Position numbers and translations under genes: made by a program. From NCBI RefSeq assembly GCF_041929205.1, contig NZ_JBHFNT010000071.1: 64,000 nucleotides of DNA; one strand, given 5' to 3'. The DNA is from Floridanema evergladense (GTDB lineage Bacteria; Cyanobacteriota; Cyanobacteriia; Cyanobacteriales; Aerosakkonemataceae). The notes beneath the pieces were generated by a model. That model was not told the origin of the DNA. It saw nothing but the letters and a program-made list of their open reading frames with translations, and searched no databases. Shown piece after piece: positions 15,289 to 23,708 of the stretch (positions within the stretch are counted from its first letter, which is position 1; each line of letters starts with the position of its first letter).

Positions 15289-17508
15289 ATGACTGACTCA
15301 ACAAAAACACTTTGTCCATATTGCGGTGTAGGTTGTGGTTTAGAAGTTTCTCCACCAGCGCAACCAGGAAAACCTGTAAATAGAGACAGTCAAGGATCTC
15401 CAATTTGGAAAGTACAAGGCGATCGCAATCACCCTTCAAGTCAAGGCATGGTATGTGTAAAAGGTGCAACAATTGCCGAATCTTTAAACAAAGACCGCCT
15501 ACTTTATCCGATGATGCGAGAAACTTTAGATCGACCTTTTCGCCGTGTAACTTGGGATGAAGCACTCAATGCCATAGTTAACAAAATTCAAACAGTTCGC
15601 TACACTCAAGGCGCAGATTCTATCTGTATGTACGGTTCTGGGCAATTCCAAACTGAAGATTATTATGTTGCCCAAAAACTCATGAAAGGCTGTCTCGGTA
15701 CTAACAATTTTGATGCCAATTCTCGCCTTTGTATGTCCTCAGCAGTATCGGGATATATTCAAAGTTTTGGTGCAGATGGCCCGCCCTGTTGTTATGATGA
15801 TTTAGAATTAACTGATTGCGCGTTTTTAATTGGCACAAATACCGCCGAATGTCATCCAATTATATTTAACAGATTGCGGAAATATCACAAAAAAAATAGC
15901 GGAAAAGTGAAAATGATTGTCGTCGATCCCCGTCGCACAACTACCGCAGAAGCCGCAGATTTGCACTTAGCAATTAAACCGGGAACTGATATCGATTTAA
16001 TGAATGGAATTGCCTATTTATTGTTACGTTGGGGTTATATCGACCACCAATTTATCGATGAATGTACGGCAAATTTTCCCGCTTATGCTGAAGTAATTAG
16101 CCATTATCCTCCCGAATATGTTGCGAAAAAATGCGGGATTAAACAGGAAGATTTAGAAACTGCTGCTCGTTACTGGGGACAGTCAAAAAGTGTGTTGTCG
16201 ATGTGGTCAATGGGTGTTAATCAATCTTCGGAAGGGACAGCTAAAGTTCAAACGATTAATAACTTACATTTGATGACTGGACAAATCGGAAAACCAGGAT
16301 CAGGGCCTTTTTCTTTGACTGGTCAACCTAATGCGATGGGAGGTAGAGAAGCTGGCGGTTTATGTCACATTTTACCCGGTTATCGCCTGGTAAAAAATCC
16401 TCAACATCGTGCCGAAGTAGAAGAATTTTGGGGACTTCCGCCCGGAAGAATTGCGGCTAAACCCGGTCGGACTGCTTGGGGAATGATCGAGGGTTTAGAG
16501 ACTGGTGAAGTGGGATTTTTATGGATTGCGGCAACAAATCCAGCGGTGAGTATGCCAGATTTGGAAAGGGTGAAAAAGGCTTTGTTACGATCGCCCTTCA
16601 CCGTCTATCAAGATGCTTATTATCCAACAGAAACTACAGCTTATGCCCATGTTTTATTACCCGCTGCCCAGTGGAGTGAAAAAACAGGAACGATGACAAA
16701 TTCGGAACGGCGAGTTACACTTTGTTCGGCGTTTCGCGATCGTCCAGGAGAAACAAAAGCCGACTGGGAAATCTTCGCAGAAGTTGGCAGACTTTTAGGT
16801 TTTACCGAACAATTTAAATTTGCTAACTCAGCAGAAGTTTTCGCTGAATTTGCCCAATTAACCAAAGGGCGACCTTGCGACATGACAGGGTTAAGTCACG
16901 CCAAATTATCCACCCAAGGCGCTCAACAATGGCCCTGTCCCGCTGATGGTAATTTATTAGAAGGCGCACCCGCAAGACTTTACACCGACAACCGTTTCCA
17001 CACCCCCGACGGACTTGCCCGCTTTGCCGCATACCACTCTCGCGGATTAGCCGAACCACCAGACCCAGATTTTCCCTTCGTTTTAACAGTAGGAAGACTT
17101 TACGGACATTGGCACACCCAAACCCGCACGGGAAGAATTGATAAAATTACCCAAATGCACCCTAATCCCTTCATCGAAATTCATCCTCGCGATGCTGCAA
17201 AATTGGGGATTCAAGATGAAGAATTAGTCGAAGTGCTCAGTCGGCGCGGAGTCGCCCGTTTTCCTGCTAAAGTCACCCAAGCAATTTCCCCCGGAACAGT
17301 CTTCGTCCCGATGCACTGGGGCGCACTTTGGGCAAAAGACGCAGAAGCCAACGTTTTAACCCATCCTGAAGCTTGTCCGATTTCCTTTGAACCAGAATTA
17401 AAAGCCTGTGCCGTACAATTAGCGAAGGTTACAGCAGATAATATTTCTGGCGATACTTTACTGATCTCCCCGAAATCTAGTATGCTTTCACCGTTACCTT
17501 CTGTGTGA
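15289..17508 (+). CDS. narB: Ferredoxin-dependent assimilatory nitrate reductase NarB
   Basis: Reduces nitrate to nitrite in the cytoplasm with ferredoxin. A 739-residue molybdopterin oxidoreductase. It opens with the 4Fe-4S cysteines CPYCGVGC and a fourth Cys in GMVCVKG, followed by the Mo-bis-MGD domains and a C-terminal molydopterin dinucleotide-binding domain (VTVGRLYGHWHTQTRTG). There is no FAD or NADH domain, as expected of the cyanobacterial enzyme. The Cys in NSRLCMSSAV is the likely Mo ligand. It is 108 bp after nrtP and is followed 14 bp later by the PsiE-like gene and narM. Confidence 0.96.
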   Translation: MTDSTKTLCPYCGVGCGLEVSPPAQPGKPVNRDSQGSPIWKVQGDRNHPSSQGMVCVKGATIAESLNKDRLLYPMMRETLDRPFRRVTWDEALNAIVNKIQTVRYTQGADSICMYGSGQFQTEDYYVAQKLMKGCLGTNNFDANSRLCMSSAVSGYIQSFGADGPPCCYDDLELTDCAFLIGTNTAECHPIIFNRLRKYHKKNSGKVKMIVVDPRRTTTAEAADLHLAIKPGTDIDLMNGIAYLLLRWGYIDHQFIDECTANFPAYAEVISHYPPEYVAKKCGIKQEDLETAARYWGQSKSVLSMWSMGVNQSSEGTAKVQTINNLHLMTGQIGKPGSGPFSLTGQPNAMGGREAGGLCHILPGYRLVKNPQHRAEVEEFWGLPPGRIAAKPGRTAWGMIEGLETGEVGFLWIAATNPAVSMPDLERVKKALLRSPFTVYQDAYYPTETTAYAHVLLPAAQWSEKTGTMTNSERRVTLCSAFRDRPGETKADWEIFAEVGRLLGFTEQFKFANSAEVFAEFAQLTKGRPCDMTGLSHAKLSTQGAQQWPCPADGNLLEGAPARLYTDNRFHTPDGLARFAAYHSRGLAEPPDPDFPFVLTVGRLYGHWHTQTRTGRIDKITQMHPNPFIEIHPRDAAKLGIQDEELVEVLSRRGVARFPAKVTQAISPGTVFVPMHWGALWAKDAEANVLTHPEACPISFEPELKACAVQLAKVTADNISGDTLLISPKSSMLSPLPSV

Positions 17509-17522
17509 AGCAGACGTAAACA

Positions 17523-18002
17523 ATGGGATTTTTCAGAGATTTATCTAAACAAGCGAAACGAATAAGTGACGATCGGGAGTTTCTAGGTTTTATTAAAGTT
17601 ATAGAAAGCCTAGTCTCCAAAGTCCTCTCCTTGGCAATGATAGCAGTGATTTTAGTTTCAGTTGTAGACTTAATTGTTTATTTATGGCAAGACTTATTTT
17701 TTCAACAACCAGTAGGTTTTTTTACGACCACTGTTATTAAGATATTTGGGTTTTTTCTGAATATTTTAATCGCTTTAGAATTGTTAGATAATATTACAGC
17801 ATACCTGAAAAATCACGCCGTTCAGGTTGAATTAGTTATTATCACTTCTTTAGTAGCGGTAGCTAGAAAAATTATTATTTTGGATTTAGAAAAAGTTGAT
17901 GGATTAGAATTGATTGGTTTGGCGATCGCCATTTTAGCTTTATCAATTAGTTATTTAATCGTTCGCTTTACAAATAAAAGTTCTCACCATGACCACCACT
18001 AA
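17523..18002 (+). CDS. PsiE-like membrane protein
   Basis: A 159-residue integral membrane protein with about four hydrophobic segments (from residues 36, 60, 105 and 130) and a His-rich C-terminus (HHDHH). It resembles the phosphate-starvation-inducible PsiE family, whose biochemical role is unknown. It starts 14 bp after narB and its last 14 bases overlap narM, so it is translationally linked to nitrate reductase genes. That position suggests, but does not prove, a role in nitrate metabolism; a phosphate link is only the family name. Confidence 0.8.
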   Translation: MGFFRDLSKQAKRISDDREFLGFIKVIESLVSKVLSLAMIAVILVSVVDLIVYLWQDLFFQQPVGFFTTTVIKIFGFFLNILIALELLDNITAYLKNHAVQVELVIITSLVAVARKIIILDLEKVDGLELIGLAIAILALSISYLIVRFTNKSSHHDHH

Positions 18003-18447
18003 ATTCTTTCAATTCGAGGCAGATTTTGTTAATACTTTGCGTTGTATTCCAATGGTAGTGAGGTATAAATTGGATACTTGCGGAATCAAGTTAAAATTAT
18101 CTCATTGGAATCATTTTAATTTAGCAGAAAGAGAAGCATTGGTAGATTTACCTTGCACAACTGCGAGTGAAATTAAAACCTATCAAGAATTTCTCCAGCA
18201 ATTAGTAACTAAACAAACTGGAGCACCCGCTTCCGAATTACCAATTGAAGAAAATCCTGCTTGGATGGATAATAAAAACATTCCTTCTGAGGTGTTAGAA
18301 AAAGCTAAGGAAGTAGGGGTAGATATTGCGATCGAACAATGGGAAAGTTTATCACCTGTACAGCGTTTTGCTTTAATTAAACTTAGCCGTCCCAGTCATG
18401 AAAATCACAACTTTTTGCCAGCAATGAAAGAGTTTAAATTGATTTAG
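17989..18447 (+). CDS. narM: Nitrate reductase-associated protein NarM
   Basis: A 152-residue soluble protein matching the NarM family (FEADFVNTLRCIPMVVRYKLD; TYQEFLQQLV). NarM is required for active nitrate reductase in Synechococcus, probably in enzyme maturation or assembly. The start ATG lies inside the end of the psiE-like gene (14-bp overlap). It closes the narB unit; STRR heptamers follow at once. Confidence 0.88.
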   Translation: MTTTKFFQFEADFVNTLRCIPMVVRYKLDTCGIKLKLSHWNHFNLAEREALVDLPCTTASEIKTYQEFLQQLVTKQTGAPASELPIEENPAWMDNKNIPSEVLEKAKEVGVDIAIEQWESLSPVQRFALIKLSRPSHENHNFLPAMKEFKLI

Positions 18448-18483
18448 GGACTGGGGACTGGGGACTAGGGATTGGGGACTGGG
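18446..18483. repeat. STRR heptamers (GGGGACT/GGGGATT)
   Basis: Five tandem heptamers lie between the stop codons of narM and the convergent DUF29 gene. Confidence 0.85.
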
Positions 18484-18506
18484 ATTTTTTATATAAATTA
18501 AACAGG

Positions 18507-18992
18507 TTACTTTAATTCTGATTCTGTTTGTTCTCCAGGGAAAAATTCTTTTTCTAGTATCTGCTCTAAATTGTAACAGCATTCTTGAGGAAAAAAACCT
18601 TCATCTAAGGAAGTTTCGCGACTAGCTAAATCCAGCGCATCGCTATAACTTTCGAGTACAGCATCGTGCAAGTAAGGTTTTAAGCTAGGACTCTCTTTTA
18701 TAAGTTGTTTAATTTGATAACGTTGTTCGTAAATAGTATTTGAGCAACTTTTAGAACGCTTACTTGGTTGATACTCCCACTTTAGCAAATGTCCGATTAA
18801 AACTCTTAAACGGTTCCTCAATTCCCGGCGGTCTTGTTTCCCCAAAGATTCTATTTCCTCAGCTAAATTCGGAAGGTCTAAATTATCCAGCACACCATCT
18901 CGCAAAAACTTAGCTTGTTCAACAGTCCAAGCATAGAAATCTGTTTCATATAAATCCGAAGATTTAGAGATACTTAATTGCGGTGGGTTCAT
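18507..18992 (-). CDS. DUF29 domain protein
   Basis: A 161-residue soluble protein of the DUF29 family, widespread in cyanobacteria and usually in many copies. Typical stretches are LYETDFYAWTVEQAKFLRDG near the N-terminus, NLAEEIESLGKQDRREL, and a central WEYQPSKRS. Function is unknown; some members sit near mobile or toxin-like genes. It is convergent with narM. A palindromic element lies directly upstream. Confidence 0.88.
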   Translation of the reverse strand: MNPPQLSISKSSDLYETDFYAWTVEQAKFLRDGVLDNLDLPNLAEEIESLGKQDRRELRNRLRVLIGHLLKWEYQPSKRSKSCSNTIYEQRYQIKQLIKESPSLKPYLHDAVLESYSDALDLASRETSLDEGFFPQECCYNLEQILEKEFFPGEQTESELK

Positions 18993-18998
18993 ATAATT

Positions 18999-19066
18999 AG
19001 GTTTGTTGTAGCGACTTCAGTCGTTTCTTTCCTCCAGAATAGCACTGAAGTGCTTACAACGAACCT
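18999..19066. repeat. Small palindromic repeat element
   Basis: A 68-bp element whose outer 23 bases (AGGTTTGTTGTAGCGACTTC...) are inverted at the other end with four mismatches. It contains two inner hairpins, CGACTTCAGTCG and GCACTGAAGTGC. It lies between the DUF29 start and the gatD stop and is a REP or MITE remnant without coding capacity. Confidence 0.6.
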
Positions 19067-19068
19067 GG

Positions 19069-19875
19069 TTAATAAGCGGCTAATTCGGTAACTCCCAATT
19101 TTTTAAACATTGCTTCTCGCGCCTGCATTGCTAATCCATCATCTAATAACTTTAATTCAACATTTTTCTGATATTTTTGTTGTAACGCTGTCTTAATTAA
19201 CCAATCAGCTAAAAAGGGATTTTTCGGTAAAACTGGGCCATGAGAATAAGTAGCGATCGCATTATGATAAAATGCGCCTTCCATACCATCTTCGCCATTA
19301 TTCCCGTAACCGCTGATTACTTTTCCTAATGGTTCAACCTTGCCTAAATAAGTCCTTCCACCATGATTTTCAAAACCAATAATTACAGGCGGTTTACCTA
19401 ACATTCCCGTTAATTCTTCAGCTAATTTCGATGCAGTAATTTCAAAAACTACGTTACCAATACAGCGTTTTGCTTCGATTCCCGGATGCTTACTTACAAA
19501 GTCAAATAATCCTAAACCTTCAATTCTTTGACCTAATGCAGGTTCGTAATAATGACCTAATAATTGTGGTGCGCCACAGGTAAAAACTCCGGGTGTTCCT
19601 GCTTCTATCTTTTCGCGCAATACTGTTGCTTTGACACCTTTTAAATCGCGCATGACTATTTCTTGTTGTCTGTCTTGTGCGCCGCCACCAACTAACAAAT
19701 CAACTTGATGAATTTCTGTTACAGATGCTTGCAAATCTAGGGGGATTACTTGTACATTAAATCCATGCCATTGAGCACGTTGTTGAATGCAGATGACGTT
19801 TCCGCGATCGCCATAAGTACTCATTAATGTTGGATAAAGCCAACCAATTTTTAATTCCATTTCTTGATTGTTCAT
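19069..19875 (-). CDS. gatD: Lipid II isoglutaminyl synthase, glutamine amidotransferase subunit GatD
   Basis: Class I glutamine amidotransferase (CobB/CobQ-like), 268 residues, that releases ammonia for amidation of the peptidoglycan stem glutamate by MurT. The catalytic Cys is C100 in GVFTCGAPQLLG, and the partner His lies in YSHGPVLPKNP. The Gly-rich loop VGGGAQDRQQ is typical of GatD. Its start overlaps the stop of the retropepsin gene by 4 bases. MurT is encoded 1.7 kb upstream in the same operon. A related annotation is cobyric acid synthase-like, but the length and the MurT partner support GatD. Confidence 0.88.
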   Translation of the reverse strand: MNNQEMELKIGWLYPTLMSTYGDRGNVICIQQRAQWHGFNVQVIPLDLQASVTEIHQVDLLVGGGAQDRQQEIVMRDLKGVKATVLREKIEAGTPGVFTCGAPQLLGHYYEPALGQRIEGLGLFDFVSKHPGIEAKRCIGNVVFEITASKLAEELTGMLGKPPVIIGFENHGGRTYLGKVEPLGKVISGYGNNGEDGMEGAFYHNAIATYSHGPVLPKNPFLADWLIKTALQQKYQKNVELKLLDDGLAMQAREAMFKKLGVTELAAY

Positions 19876-20918
19876 TGTGGTTTTAATGGGGTTAAAACTA
19901 AACTACCTCTTTGGGGAAATTTGCCGTTTACTGATTGTTCAAATCGCCAGTGTTGGACAAACTGGTTTAAGAAATTCTGCCCTAAAATTCCGTCAACTGC
20001 AAGCACTTTGAGAACGGAAGTATTTAAAACTACTGCTTCTAAATTGTTTATTTGGTAATTTTGCATTTTAACTAGGTCAAGTGTGAGAGATTTCGCAGGT
20101 TCTAAACCGCAAAAACCCTGCACGCTGATATCTTGCATTTTACTAGAAGCGATCGCCAATTTACCCGCAACTTCCTGAGAAATAAAAATACTTTCTGCGC
20201 CAGTATCAATTAAAAAAGTAAATGGCCCTTGCCCATTAATTTCTACTTCTGCTAACATAACTCCCAGCTTACCTTGCAGGGTAATAGCCCGATTTTTATC
20301 TGCAATAGGTAACTGGGAAGGCGACAAAAGTTGTAATTGCTGTTTTTGCGGATTTATTACTAAATCGAATTGACTAAAAAAATCCATTCCCAAAACGCCT
20401 GTTAATTCATCAGGAATTACCGCCTTTGACAATTCTAAAACCATTAGATCGTTAATTTGGGCAGTTTGAGCATTTATAGTTGGTAAACGATGCAAAGTAG
20501 CATCCATATTTAAACAGTCATTACCCGCCACAGCAAATTGCACTCTTTCTCCGGGAATTGCAGTTCCCTTTAAATTTAATTCCCTAGTTAATTGAGTTGC
20601 AATCATTGAAGTTGCTGCACCTGTATCTACCAAATACCTCCCAGATTTTCCCCCTAATTTTAAATCAATTGTCCAAACTTGTCCGCCTTCAACTAAACGC
20701 ATTGGTAAAGTCGCTTCGCCGGAAACTTTTGGCGGTGGTAACTCCATGTTTTGTAAACGAACGATCGCTTTTAGTTGCGATATCTTGGAAAATGCAATAC
20801 TTGTTCTAAGACTAAAATCAATTGCTGAGACAGAAATATTTTCTATTAAACCACAGATGAAACACAGATGAACACAGATGAACACAGATGAAATTAACGA
20901 TAAATTTAATTTACTCAT
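19872..20918 (-). CDS. Two-domain retropepsin-like aspartyl protease
   Basis: A putative secreted protein, 348 residues from the chosen ATG. It has two aspartyl-protease lobes in one chain, each with a DTG triad (FLVDTGAATS at about residue 98 and FLIDTGAESIF at about 238) and each with the family's later hydrophobic-hydrophobic-Gly motif (GVLGMDFFSQF, GILGQNFLNQF). A monomer could thus form a pepsin-like active site. The hydrophobic N-terminal segment, signal-like, is encoded by ATCTGTGTTC tandem repeats (20852-20893). An upstream in-frame ATG at 20960 would add an Arg-rich 14 residues; the ATG at 20918 fits a signal peptide better. A start as late as 20747 cannot be excluded. Substrate unknown. 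Confidence 0.78.
   Translation of the reverse strand: MSKLNLSLISSVFICVHLCFICGLIENISVSAIDFSLRTSIAFSKISQLKAIVRLQNMELPPPKVSGEATLPMRLVEGGQVWTIDLKLGGKSGRYLVDTGAATSMIATQLTRELNLKGTAIPGERVQFAVAGNDCLNMDATLHRLPTINAQTAQINDLMVLELSKAVIPDELTGVLGMDFFSQFDLVINPQKQQLQLLSPSQLPIADKNRAITLQGKLGVMLAEVEINGQGPFTFLIDTGAESIFISQEVAGKLAIASSKMQDISVQGFCGLEPAKSLTLDLVKMQNYQINNLEAVVLNTSVLKVLAVDGILGQNFLNQFVQHWRFEQSVNGKFPQRGSLVLTPLKPQ
20852..20893. repeat. Tandem CACAGATGAA decamers within a coding N-terminus
   Basis: Four copies of CACAGATGAA (one with an extra A), on the minus strand TTCATCTGTG. They lie inside the retropepsin gene and encode the SVFICVHLCFIC segment. Related copies occur at 39863-39963. Confidence 0.85.
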
Positions 20919-20964
20919 TTTTCTTCTTTCTCTCTTCTCTCTGCGTCTGTAGCGGTTCAAAAAA

Positions 20965-21528
20965 CTAAGAACAAGTAGTCAAAGGATTACCACATTGATC
21001 GTTAACAGCTAACCAACCTTGCACTCTTTGATAACCAACAAACGCCCATTTTCCTTGACATCCTAACAAAGTTACTGCCGTATTGGAAGGAATTGTTCCT
21101 ATTTCCTTTCTACCACCATCGGGCCTAGAATAAACAGAAACTTTCTTTTTTTCATAACCGCGAGTACTAGTTCCTAATTTAGCAGCATAAACCCAACCTT
21201 TGCCTTGAAAAATCACTTTACCACTTGCATCTTCAGCTTTATTAATTGCTACCCAATTTCCCTGAGAAGCAATTACATCAACCAATACTCCATCTGTATT
21301 TGTCGGCAATTTTCCCAAAATTTCCCCGCTAGTATTGGGATTAGCACGCACATTCAAACCTTGGGGATCTTTGTCGATTACATAAGCGTAAATTTGACAA
21401 GCTTTTTGATTTGATGTCACCTGTTTATGTAATAATGTTGGTGCAGTTTGGGAAACTAAAAACAGATTGGGATTTTGCCAACCGACGACCAAACCTAATA
21501 ATAGATTAGTTAACAATGGAATTTTCAT
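20965..21528 (-). CDS. SH3-domain (SH3b) exported protein
   Basis: 187 residues from the ATG at 21528 (MKIPLL...), with an N-terminal signal-like segment, and two SH3b-type modules (GLNVRANPNTSGEILGKLP and VYSRPDGGRKEIGTIPSNTAV). Cysteines are near the C-terminus. SH3b modules of this kind typically bind the cell wall. An in-frame GTG at 21552 overlaps the murT stop by 4 bases, but a GAAGGG ribosome site supports the ATG. It lies second in the murT operon. Confidence 0.78.
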   Translation of the reverse strand: MKIPLLTNLLLGLVVGWQNPNLFLVSQTAPTLLHKQVTSNQKACQIYAYVIDKDPQGLNVRANPNTSGEILGKLPTNTDGVLVDVIASQGNWVAINKAEDASGKVIFQGKGWVYAAKLGTSTRGYEKKKVSVYSRPDGGRKEIGTIPSNTAVTLLGCQGKWAFVGYQRVQGWLAVNDQCGNPLTTCS

Positions 21529-21548
21529 ATTGTACCCTTCTGCCTTCT

Positions 21549-22892
21549 TCACAGAATTTGTTTACCTGTCAGCAATCCCCGCACTTCTAACATTGCCGAA
21601 TAGGTTGGTAAAATATGTAAAGTTTCACCAACTGGCGTGTGTTCTAACGCAGTAGCGATCGCCTCTGACAAATCCTCCTTGACGATCAATTTACAGCCAT
21701 TGTTCCCATTAGTTTGGCTATACTTAATTCGTAATGCCATATCATAAACCCGATCGCCACTAACCACAATATTTCCCCCCGATGCCACTAACTTTTCCGT
21801 ATCCACATCCCAAATCCAAGAAACATCAGTACCATCGGGAATGCGATCGTTTAAAACCATTAAAGTAGTAGCTGCACCCCCAGCTTTTTTCACCTCATTC
21901 ACCGTGCGAATTGTTTCATTCATCCCCACCGGATTTTTAGCTAACAAAATCCGCACTTTCTTCCCCGAAACTTCCAACTCTTCCGCACGTCCAAAAGCAG
22001 CTTGAAAGTTTTTGATAGTCTCTAAAATCGTACTTTCTGCAACGCCAATTTGTTGCCCTAATAAAGTAGCCGCCAAAGTATTATATTTATTGTACAGTCC
22101 GATGAGAATTTGCGGCCATTTGCTACTATCAATATTAACTTGGCTCTTTTTAAATCCGCAATTCGGACAATCAAAATCTCCCAAATGGGAAAGGTAAACC
22201 CCTAGATAATTTAAAGATTCACCGCAATTCGGACAATAAATTGAGTCTACCGCATGGGGAATTTCATCTAAATAATATTGCGGTTCGCTTAAACCAAAAA
22301 ATAAAACTTTCTGCGTCAAATTCTGCCCTAAATAAGATAAAGTCGGATCGTCAGCATTAGCAATTATTACTGTATCTGCGGGGAGAGTTGCGATCGCCTT
22401 CGACCAACGTTGACTAATCGTATCAACTTCCCCATATCTATCCAACTGATCCCGAAACAAATTCAAACACAAAATAAACTTCGGTTGAATCTTCGGTAAA
22501 ACCTTGGGAATTACATTTTCATCAACTTCTAAAATCGCATAATCTGCCTTTAACTTACCAAACAAATTAGTCCGTTCAATTAACGCCGTCGCTAAACCAT
22601 TTTCTAAATTCGCGCCAGCTTCATTATGTACAACTCGCCAACCCTGATTTTCTAACATCTTTCGCAGCAACCGCGCAGTTGTAGTTTTCCCATTCGTACC
22701 CGCAATCACGATCGCGCCGTACTTCACTTGACGACTCAGCAAACATAAAATTTGCGGTTGAATCTTACTCGCAATTTCTCCCGGTAAAACACTCGCTGCA
22801 CCTAGTTTCAGCGATCGAATTATATAAGTAATAGTATTCGCAGCTGAAACTGCCACACTCAGTCGCCATTGATCCACCAAATTAATTTTCAC
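21549..22892 (-). CDS. murT: Lipid II isoglutaminyl synthase subunit MurT
   Basis: Mur-ligase family protein, 447 residues, partner of GatD in amidating the D-Glu of lipid II. The ATP-binding loop is AGTNGKTTTARLL. A four-Cys zinc ribbon insertion is visible (YCPNCGESLNY... DCPNCGFKK), followed by the C-terminal DUF1727 domain (NPVGMNETIRTV). The operon order is murT, SH3 protein, retropepsin, gatD. In Gram-positives murT and gatD are adjacent; here two envelope-type genes lie between them. Confidence 0.9.
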   Translation of the reverse strand: MKINLVDQWRLSVAVSAANTITYIIRSLKLGAASVLPGEIASKIQPQILCLLSRQVKYGAIVIAGTNGKTTTARLLRKMLENQGWRVVHNEAGANLENGLATALIERTNLFGKLKADYAILEVDENVIPKVLPKIQPKFILCLNLFRDQLDRYGEVDTISQRWSKAIATLPADTVIIANADDPTLSYLGQNLTQKVLFFGLSEPQYYLDEIPHAVDSIYCPNCGESLNYLGVYLSHLGDFDCPNCGFKKSQVNIDSSKWPQILIGLYNKYNTLAATLLGQQIGVAESTILETIKNFQAAFGRAEELEVSGKKVRILLAKNPVGMNETIRTVNEVKKAGGAATTLMVLNDRIPDGTDVSWIWDVDTEKLVASGGNIVVSGDRVYDMALRIKYSQTNGNNGCKLIVKEDLSEAIATALEHTPVGETLHILPTYSAMLEVRGLLTGKQIL

Positions 22893-23204
22893 TAACCCTT
22901 CCCTGCGATCGACAAACCTACAAACTCAGTTGGGATTATATCGTTTCTTTTGAAATTTGCTATCGGGAAGTTGGTTGTAGCGAACTGCCTTTACTCAGAT
23001 GTTGCACTACTGGAGGTAGAACCTCCCAGATCCTCGTTCCCAGGTTCAACCTGGGAACGAAAATGGAGGCTCTGCCTTTTGGTACAAGATCTGAGTTTAC
23101 CTGTTCCTCAACCCCTCAAAAATTAAAAAGCGATACCGCCATTGTCATTGACGATATCACTTCTCAAGCCTTTGTTGAATTTAATACACCAAATCCACTC
23201 CTGA
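22893..23204. other. Gap between murT start and the polyproline gene
   Basis: 312 bp with no convincing gene. It contains palindromic element copy 2 (22994-23095). The rest must hold the murT promoter, but no clear -35/-10 could be assigned by eye. Confidence 0.6.
22990..23099. mobile_element. MITE-like palindromic element, copy 2
   Basis: The 102-bp element (22994-23095) has terminal inverted repeats CTCAGATGTTGCAC and GTACAAGATCTGAG with two mismatches, flanked on both sides by TTTA (22990-22993 and 23096-23099). Inside are the same three hairpins as copy 1 (GGAGGTAGAACCTCC, CCCAGGTTCAACCTGGG, GGAGGCTCTGCC), in the opposite overall orientation. Confidence 0.75.
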
Positions 23205-23708
23205 TTACCAAAGACCACGAATTGGTCGTGGTGGTGGTGGCGGTGGTGGTGGCGGTGGTGGTGGCGGCGGTGGCGGTGGCGGTGGCGGTGGTGGTGGTGG
23301 TGGTGGTGGCGGTGGCGGTGGTGGTGGTACTGGTCTCGGCGGTGTTACCGCGATCGGTGGTCTGTACAATCTCACTTCGTAACCGCACTGTAATTTCGTA
23401 GCTTCTACCAGCGTTCCCGGTCGCAATGGCAGGACTGCGGCATCCACCATATCCAGCCTAGCATCCACAAATTGACCGTCTTTCGCTTTGATTGTTGCTA
23501 TATCGCCAACAATACTGACTATTCTGCCAATCAGTTTTTCTCCGGTGTTTAACTTCAGGAGATTTTCATCTTGACCTTTTTGGGACTCACAAAAATTTCG
23601 TTGTTTCGTATTAGGTGGTTCAACAGCGATCGCTGGATGCACTGCTAGCAGGGTCAGCAATAGCAATAGACCCCTACTCACCAATGCGTTCACTTTCCTC
23701 ACATCCAT
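23205..23708 (-). CDS. Exported protein with a 33-residue polyproline tail
   Basis: A 167-residue protein of unknown function. A signal peptide is seen (LLLLLTLLAVHPAIAVEPP). A small globular part from about 30 to 115 has two Cys (C40, C108) and a beta-rich look (GEKLIGRIVSIVGDIATIKAKDG), possibly an OB- or SH3-like barrel. Residues 128-160 are uninterrupted prolines, and the chain ends in RPIRGLW. The tract is coded by CCA/CCG/CCC repeats that are prone to slippage and would require elongation factor P to translate. The frame is continuous from the signal peptide, so I treat it as real. The long Val-rich frame on the other strand is its shadow. Confidence 0.65.
   Translation of the reverse strand: MDVRKVNALVSRGLLLLLTLLAVHPAIAVEPPNTKQRNFCESQKGQDENLLKLNTGEKLIGRIVSIVGDIATIKAKDGQFVDARLDMVDAAVLPLRPGTLVEATKLQCGYEVRLYRPPIAVTPPRPVPPPPPPPPPPPPPPPPPPPPPPPPPPPPPPPPPRPIRGLW

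Noticed and set aside
23063..23401. Plus-strand frame with a long Val/Ala-rich run
   Set aside because: It is the complement of the polyproline tract, starts inside a palindromic element and resembles no protein.
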